NCBI GenBank assembly: GCA_015039465.1
Contig: MU130382.1
Span: 63,948-127,947 of the forward strand
Source of the DNA: Phlegmacium glaucopus
Taxonomy: Eukaryota; Basidiomycota; Agaricomycetes; Agaricales; Cortinariaceae
Direction of reading: 5' to 3'
Length of the DNA stretch: 64,000 nt
Shown here: in pieces, positions 58,022 through 64,000 of the stretch
How positions within the stretch are numbered: the stretch's first letter is position 1
Layout of the letters: each line of letters opens with the position of its first letter
The notes under the pieces: model-generated
Database searches by the model: none
What the model was told of the DNA's origin: nothing
Seen by the model: only the letters and a program-made list of their open reading frames with translations
Position numbers and translations under genes: made by a program

Positions 58022-59488
58022 TCATGGCAGGTTGGACTTCCTCTGCTTCTTCCGAGCTTGCTTTCCTCGCCATTCCTCTTCCTCGTCTTGTAGCCTAGAA
58101 GTCTCCTTTTTATTCGATCTCACCTGGACTGGGGCACTTCGTCGGCTATCCGCAATGTTTCGTTTCAACACACCAACCTCTCTCTCTCTTTGTGCTTTCT
58201 TCGAAGTATGTTTGGGCTCCCTTGACTTTGAGAGATTTCTCCAGTCTTCCTGCGCTTCTTCCGAGTTTGTCTCGTCTACTATGATATTTCCTCGCCATTC
58301 CTCTTCCTCATCTTGTAGCCTAGAACTCTGCTTTTTACTCGATCTCGCCTGGACCAAGTCACTTCGTCGGCTATCCTGGTTAGCCGCAATGTTTTGTTTC
58401 AACGCGGCAACCTCTAGGCGCTCTCTTTTTGCTTTCTTTGAAGTATGTTCGTCTTCCATTGACTTTGAGGGATTTCTCTTTGCCTTAGAGCTCCTTCTCA
58501 CAGGTGGTCGGTCTTCCTCCGCTTCTTCCAAACTTGCCTCGTTTATTACAATATTTCCTCGCCGTTCCTCTTCTTCATCTTGTAGCCTAGAACTCTGCTT
58601 TTTACTCGATCTCGCCTGTACCGAGGCAGTTCATCGGCTATCCTGGTCAGCCGCAATGTTTCGTTTCAACGCAGCAACCTCTCTCTCTCTTTGTGCTTTC
58701 TTCAGGTGCTTTACTAGATCCACCGCACTAGCAGCCCTTCGGAGGCGCTCCATCTCTAATTGGCAATCTTTTGCTTCAGATTCGTCTTCCGTTGAGGTTC
58801 TCGATAGCTTCCGCCCCACCGTCCTAATCTTTGAGCTCCTCAGGGTCTGGAAATCCTCAACGTCATCTGTAGAGTCTGACGACAACACAAGCCACCTCTT
58901 GGGCGACTTTGAGGGATTTCTCTTTGCCCTTGAGCGGCTTGAGCTCCTTCTCACAGGTCGCCCTGCTTCTTCCTCTTCTTCCCCCTCTACTACGACATTT
59001 CCTCGCCACCCCCCCCCCCCCGTCTTGTGGCCTGTAACTCTTCTTTTACTCGATTGCACCAAGGTACTTCGTCGACCATCCTGGTCAGCCACAATTTTTT
59101 GTTTCAACTGGGAAATCTCTTCTTGTGCTTTCTTCAAACGGTGCGCCAGATCCACCACACTAGCAGCTGTTCGGAGGAGTTCCAGCTCTAAGTGGCGATA
59201 TATTGCTTCCTTCTCGATCTTTCTCAACTCATCAGTATACCACCTGTCATCAGTATGCCGTCTTTCTGCACGATCAGCCTCGGCTGGGTCCAGCCGCTCG
59301 ACCACTGAGAACTCCTTTACTGTCTTCAGTTTCTCTCTGTGGATCCTCTCTGCTTCCTCCTGATCCATATACTCGCAAGTCGTAATTTCCTGGGAACACT
59401 TAATGTCCTCTTCCTCGTTCCGATGCAGTATTTGGTCAGAAAGCTGGTCATTCTTCCTAATGAGCTGGATAAGAATGTCGTTTATACT
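58022..59488 (-). pseudogene. Coiled-coil repeat protein interrupted by one TGA
   Basis: A minus-strand frame open from 59,488 to 58,022 except for a single TGA at 58,631-58,633. Product is charged coiled coil with a repeated module of 55-70 residues: (V/A)AALK(R/Q)NIAA.QDSRRS, then SSKK..SRLQDEEEEWRGN(I)VV, then EEA..DRP.RRSSK(A)KRNPSK; three to four copies. In the other copies the codon at the TGA is CGA, so a CpG transition made the stop. Start uncertain: no ATG at the 5' end of the open frame, and a 35-bp putative intron to an ATG at 59,526 is too short to trust. Read-through or a strain-specific mutation are both possible. I do not recognise the family. Confidence 0.55.
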
Positions 59489-59599
59489 CACACGAGATTG
59501 AAGCTAGCAAGCATCAGACTAAACATCTAGTTCAACTTGACGTTTGACGAACCTCAAATTTCTATTCGTTGATCTTCATAACGTCATCTCTGCAGAATA

Positions 59600-60101
59600 T
59601 TAGACGAATCGCTCTGTTCCTTGATAATCGATCCCCAATGAATGAAGCAATAGCTTCGAGAGTGCTGTTTCGATGGTTAGTTGACTAAATGTTAGCACCA
59701 TGATGGTCGAATTGTACTGCTTTAAGTCTTCAAGAATCTCCTGCATCGCCTCAGATGGCCACTCATTTGGAACTTTAGCCTTCTTATACCAGCACCAAAT
59801 AGCAGCGATGAGACTGACTGAATCGTCGCCAAGTCGTTCGTATGCCTCTTTATTTATGTTGACTTCCTATAAACGGTAAATTTGCTACAAGTTGAGTGCT
59901 ACGTGCATGGTTTGTGTGGGCCCATACCTGGATAGTTTGCATGACAAACAAAGCCGCCAAAGCCGCCCGTTGCAACTCTGGAACAGGAGCAAAATTCACA
60001 GCATCTTTCACCACGGATAAGACCAGAGCCGAGCCATGATCTTTCCAGGTTGGATGTTTGGTATTATGTTTCAAGTTCTTGCCTTTTGATTTCAGTGCCA
60101 T
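59600..60101 (-). CDS. Small helical-bundle protein, MLKL N-terminal-like (tentative)
   Basis: Exons 60,101-59,928 and 59,866-59,600 (61-bp intron) give 146 residues. After a basic start (MALKSKGKNLKHN) comes VLSVVKDAVNFAPVPELQRAALAALFVMQTIQE and a second helix pair (NKEAYERLGDDSVSLIAAIWCWYKK). The APVPELQ...A pattern and helix lengths resemble the N-terminal four-helix adaptor domain seen in many Agaricomycete NLR-type and kinase proteins and compared with MLKL. A third and fourth helix (STLEAIASFIGDRLSRNRAIRLIF) exist in another frame (about 59,690-59,600), so the native gene may have a further intron or may be frameshifted; it could originally have continued into the coiled-coil ORF downstream. 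Confidence 0.5.
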
Positions 60102-60184
60102 TGTGGTATAGATCTGATACTGCAGTATTTCAATCAATTCATCCGGGGTGGGGACATGGGGCAACTTGGACGAAGTTTTATATC

Positions 60185-60290
60185 TGTCCACAAGCTGTGT
60201 ACACTGTGTACACCAACCTGTGTACACTGTGTATTTGCTGTGTATACCAACCTGTGTACACCAGCAACCTGTGTACACCTGTGTACCCAG
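60185..60290. repeat. TGTGTACAC short tandem array
   Basis: Imperfect repeats of CTGTGTACAC(TGTGTACACCAAC), palindromic in TGTACA. Located just 5' of the helical-bundle gene. Confidence 0.8.
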
Positions 60291-60438
60291 GAAATAATGT
60301 GACAAACTTCTATTTTAAGTTATCACGCAGTATTGTCATGGTTACACAGTGTGACAACAGATTTTAACAAAGTGTTTTGTTTTGTTTTTTTTTGTTTCTT
60401 GGGGAAGCATTTAGGTAGTTCAGACCTAATAACATATT

Positions 60439-60458
60439 ACCTTGCTGTAAAGCAAGGT
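60439..60458 (-). other. Candidate Helitron 3' hairpin
   Basis: Perfect 8-bp stem with 4-nt loop (ACCTTGCT-loop-AGCAAGGT), followed on the minus strand ten bases later by TTAGGT. Position and geometry fit a Helitron 3' terminus, although the canonical CTRR would require one C-to-T change. Confidence 0.5.
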
Positions 60459-60896
60459 CCCCCCACCTCTAAAACACAGTTTGTTGTTTGCAAATATAAA
60501 TAAATAGTTTACTTTCTCATTCTGGGCTAAACTCTCGAAAGTTGACACCCATCTTTTGTACTTATTTGGCTTCAAACAGCAATGCTGAACCTGCCGCCTC
60601 TTCTTTAACCTAACCACACCCAGCTCCCTTCACAGTCCTCAGCTTAGCGATGATCGCAAATGTAGCACTCGTGTCAGCCCGCGTTGGCATTTAAAAAGAT
60701 AAAAATAGAAACATCTCAATTTTGTATTCCCTTGCTATTGCAAACGGCTCATATGTTGTCATCAATCTCACCATCATATATTCCAAAAGAAAAAACATAA
60801 TTTCCTTGATCGGATCCTGATTTCTTTCATCCCTTTTTCCATGGTAAATTGTCTTTACATCACACATCCGATCGCTGTGCTCACCGTGAGGTCGGC

Positions 60897-62438
60897 TTAT
60901 AGTGCTCTCTGCAATTTGTTCTGCTCAAACTCCAACTTGGTCTGCTGATCCAGCCTCTCCAATCTTGCCATGTCCACCCTTAGGTCCTCTGATGGATGGT
61001 GCATAAACAGCTCTTCGTCAAAACCCCTTAGAATGTGAATCATTTTTTGTCCCCTGCTTCTCAAAAGTGCAACATATATGCTGAACGGTGACAGTTTCCC
61101 TGATGGAGGTCTTGCTATGTCTACAATGCAGTGTTCCATGGTTTGCCTCTGTGCCTTGTAGTCGGTGAATGCGTATCCTGGGACGATTGCGATTTGCCTC
61201 CTTTCCACCTTTACCTTCATTCCACTCACATCGACACTGAAGCCGAGTAGCGTAGGCGAGACAGGGATTATACCTTCGGGAACCCCATTGAACTTAATCT
61301 CTGTTGGCAGGTCCGGTTTGAAGTAAATTACTGAAGGTGGGTATGTAAGGTGAATACACCCATCCTCCTCAGGCAAGGACTCACTCTCCCTTGGATCCAA
61401 AACAATGCCCTGTACAGTCCCACGCATCCCATTGGCGAGGTCAGACTCTATTGCAATATTCAACACCACCATCGCCTTCATTCCCACAGCCAGTTCCACT
61501 CACCTCCTCAGATTTTTTGTTGCATTGTCCTTTAGGTTTGCCACCGCTAATCTTGTCCTCATATCTGGCTTATCGCTTGAGTCAACAAGATTGTCCTCTG
61601 TGGAAATAATATACTTTTGATTTCCTGTCGTCCTGCAATGTCTTTCCAATGCTGCAGAGTTCCACAAGTCTTTAGCCGCGTTCCTTGGCATGATGAGAGT
61701 AGTGTCATACCAAGGAGACGTGGAGAAGTCAGGTACCTCGCATTCTGGATTCGTCAGAACAAGTTTCTCCACCTCCTTAATGTCATCTGTTGTGCATCCC
61801 CCAACTCGCAGCCTGTTCAGTATCCCCACCCAAATCTCATCTGTCACTCTCATCTGTTCTCGCAGTATCACAACCTTATCATACTCCAGGAAAATTGATC
61901 TTCCCTTTAGCACATGCCCATCATCCGTTGCAGGCCTGTCACAATATAGAGCTGCAGATGGGTTACCCACCAGAGGAAATTGATGGAAATCTCCGAAATT
62001 GATAATATCCATGCCACTGAAACACTCGGAAGCCTTTCCAACACCTTCCATTCCTCTCACCCTTGAAACAATTTCAGATCCCCTGTATTTCAACTGTTTG
62101 GTACACATTGAAATCTCATTGGATATCAGAAATTGGCGCCCATATATATTCTGTTTCCTTCTTTGTATTTCTTGATTGCTTAAGTCTACCCAGCTTTCTT
62201 TCCGAGGCTTGTTAACAGGGATCCCTGCCCATGAATGATAAGTTTGTCCACCGATAATGACTGCTGCCACTCCAGAAGTACCACATTTTGCCAACTTGTC
62301 CTCACAACCAAGCCATTTGAATGTTTCGGTAATTGCTCCTATCAACATTGACTTTCCAGTGCTGCCATGGCCAAGAACAAGCATATGCAGCTGAGCGGTG
62401 TCTTCACCTGTGCTTATAGTAAGTTCTTTTTGGTGCAT
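60897..62438 (-). pseudogene. Helitron Pif1-like helicase, split in two frames
   Basis: First part 62,438-61,500: degenerate Walker A (GHGSTGKSM), GTSGVAAVIIGGQTYHSWAGI, an ISNEIS segment where DE of Walker B is expected, FGDFHQFPLVGN and LREQMRV. The second part, 61,499-60,897, holds ELAVGMKAMVVLNI, GMRGTVQGIVLD, YAFTDYKAQRQT and FSIYVALLRSRG. The two meet at the LRR/ELA boundary, where the first frame stops, so one indel or a lost splice separates them. Motif order is that of the C-terminal superfamily 1B Pif1 domain of Helitron transposases. Arg and Gly changes in motifs suggest the enzyme is dead. Confidence 0.8.
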
Positions 62439-64000
62439 TGCATGCCTATTCTTTTAAAGCTCACCTGCCAACCATTCAGCAATTGTCTTTCAGTGATGTC
62501 ATGTGCACGCCGTTGGTCTTGGTTCAGCAAATTTCTCTTGGGTCAAAGAGCTGGAGATTCACGTTGCCAAACTTTGTTCTCTATCGCCACTCGTGCTACA
62601 GCTGTTTGAACTTGTCCTGTTATCGTTTCCTCGAGCTGACCGCCCTCAGCCCGTGCTTTTGAAACTTTCTTGAGTTGATCCTGCCATCTCTGATATATTG
62701 GCAGGTCTTTGATGTCTGCCCTTTTCACATTGGGTAAAAGACCGTGTGGGCTCTTACATTGGAGAAAACTCCACAATCAATTGCTGTAGTCATTGTCATC
62801 TGTGCATATATCCTCTCCCTCATGGTTCCCCTACAATCATATGCCATCTCGATGTCTTCCTCGGTGACATCCACGTCTTCAGTTGACATCGCTGCACCTG
62901 TATCCATCATCTCTTGGAAGGCTTCTTGATCAATATCCATTGTCCTCCCTATATTCTCATCATCTTGATGCTTGCTTTTTTTTTTGGCACCATCATAGCA
63001 TTCATAGTAATATTGAATGTTTTCGAGAATATCCAGTGTCTTCTTCTTGGTGCCCGCCACAAAACACTCAAAGCTTTCTTCAAATGTCTCTTCCTCTGTT
63101 TTCAGATCACCAAGATCGGTCCAAGGCTTTAGCAGACAAAGCGTACTTGCGCAATAGAGTTCTCTATCCTTTGGTCTGTCGTTCCTTGGCATCCAACCAC
63201 CCACAAAATGTGGTAGGGTCTCATGACCTTCTGTTCAAAAAATGCGACAGCGTCCTGTCTTATTGAAGCCCTGTCAATAAGGCACACGGTCATTAAGCGG
63301 CCTTCTGACGCGTCTTGGATCCCCATCAGATTTGCTCTCTTGAGTATTAGCAGCGTCATATGTGTCGAGCACAAAGGTGAAAAGATCCATTGCCACCATC
63401 TCTCCTCCACGAAACATGTATTCATTCAGTTGATCCCTTAAGGTCATGAGCCCAGAAACCATTGTAACTGTGTGGTTCTGATCCTGGTCACTGGCAAATA
63501 ATTTGAATTCACTTCAGCTCCAAACCAACCATCACTTTCTATGAAACTTATGTCGAGTTCCCCAATGATGGGTATTTTCTCTTTAATGCAGCCATTATTG
63601 CTCCTGGGTAAATGGCAACATAGTGATGCGATTCAAATCAATCACCCTATCCCATCAAATAGCTCATGATTTCCGGCGCACTGAATTCTCTGTCACAAGT
63701 GAGTGTGTTTGCGCATTGTTGAATTAAGCACTTGTTGACGTTGGTCAGGTCCCTCCTTCTCTTCTCTTCTATCGTGTGAAACGCCACTTGTTTTGCCAAC
63801 AAAGCAGGAACATTTGATGACCACTGTTGTTTCTTGCTCGCATAGTTTGTGATGTACCAAGTCAACACACTGGTATCCCCCCCCCTTCATGATCAGCTTG
63901 ATATTGTTGTTTGCACCCACGGTCATTAATATCACTGGATTCCAGTTGTTTAAATATCCGCATAGTTGCTTTGGGCCCCATCCTCCTTTGCTATCAACCC

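Larger units (their letters stand above)
60426..64000 (-). mobile_element. Decayed Helitron (3' half in window)
   Basis: Minus-strand remnants in Helitron order: Rep-side segments at 63,935-63,500 (WYITNYASKKQQWSSNVPALLAKQ, EFSAPEIMSYLMG), middle segments at 63,425-62,725 (FYCASTLCLLKPW-like at ~63,150; ENIQYYYEC at ~63,010), Pif1 helicase at 62,438-60,897, and a terminal hairpin at 60,439-60,458 followed by a TTAG that may be a decayed CTRR end. Several frameshifts make it non-autonomous. The 5' end is outside the window. Confidence 0.75.

Noticed and set aside
58032..59363. 443-codon plus-strand frame rich in Ser, Phe and Leu
   Set aside because: It is the antisense shadow of the coiled-coil repeat ORF; composition is the complement of Glu/Lys/Arg codons.
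59457..59491. 35-bp intron joining an ATG at 59,526 to the coiled-coil ORF
   Set aside because: Shorter than the 49-bp minimum seen elsewhere in the window, so not used.

Overview
The window looks like nuclear DNA of a mushroom-forming basidiomycete (Agaricomycetes). Genes on both strands are interrupted by short introns of about 49-88 bp, the inferred proteins fit fungal families (Nup192, F-box, NACHT NLRs, CadD-like transporter), and intergenic space is filled by decayed DIRS-like, Ty3/gypsy, Ty1/copia, Helitron and TIR elements. There is one run of Ns (26,707-27,083). No bacterial-type operons, rRNA, tRNA or CRISPR arrays were seen.

Region 1 (1-19.2 kb) is an array of P-loop GTPases that I read as relatives of animal immunity-related GTPases (IRG). 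It holds three intact-looking genes (7.65, 13.88 and 15.70 kb), a 3' end at the left edge, and broken copies at 11.0, 11.8 and 17.4-18.5 kb; an eighth, decayed copy lies at 38.9 kb. The array surrounds an intact NUP192 nucleoporin gene (594-6889), and two intron-retaining NUP192 fragments (12.5-13.6 and 18.5-19.15 kb) show that the IRG-NUP192 boundary has been copied repeatedly, once as an inverted copy. An F-box gene (9.1-10.4 kb) is in the same array.

Region 2 (19.3-52.3 kb) is framed by two near-identical NACHT-WD40 NLR genes in inverted orientation (19,312-23,727 plus; 44,278-48,759 minus). Each carries 13 highly similar 42-residue WD40 repeats. A third, WD40-less NACHT gene (49,535-52,126) lies head to head with the second. 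Truncated NLR 5' pieces lie at 37.3 and 52.3 kb. Between the inverted NLRs are simple repeats with G/C hairpins, the gap flanked by inverted GGTCCTTA arrays, a decayed gag/RT element (28.0-32.4 kb), a gypsy relic, LTR-like inverted repeats, a TIR element, a cadmium-resistance-type transporter, a seven-exon dual-specificity phosphatase with a second inactive-looking domain, and an F-box/LRR-like gene.

Region 3 (52.3-64 kb) has a conserved two-exon protein of unknown function (52,674-53,983), a 2.5-kb LTR element with ACACA target duplications and an intact but internally deleted gag-RT ORF, a 1-kb TIR element, a small helical-bundle gene next to a coiled-coil repeat ORF, and the 3' half of a decayed Helitron (60.4-64 kb).

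Working together (inference): NLR-type sensors, expanded membrane-linked GTPases and a possible MLKL-N-terminal-like protein in one rapidly rearranging segment make this a candidate fungal immunity or allorecognition island. The strongest novelty candidate is the co-location of a tandem IRG-like GTPase family with NLRs whose WD40 repeats look concertedly evolving. All gene models were built by eye from splice signals and reading frame and have no transcript support here.
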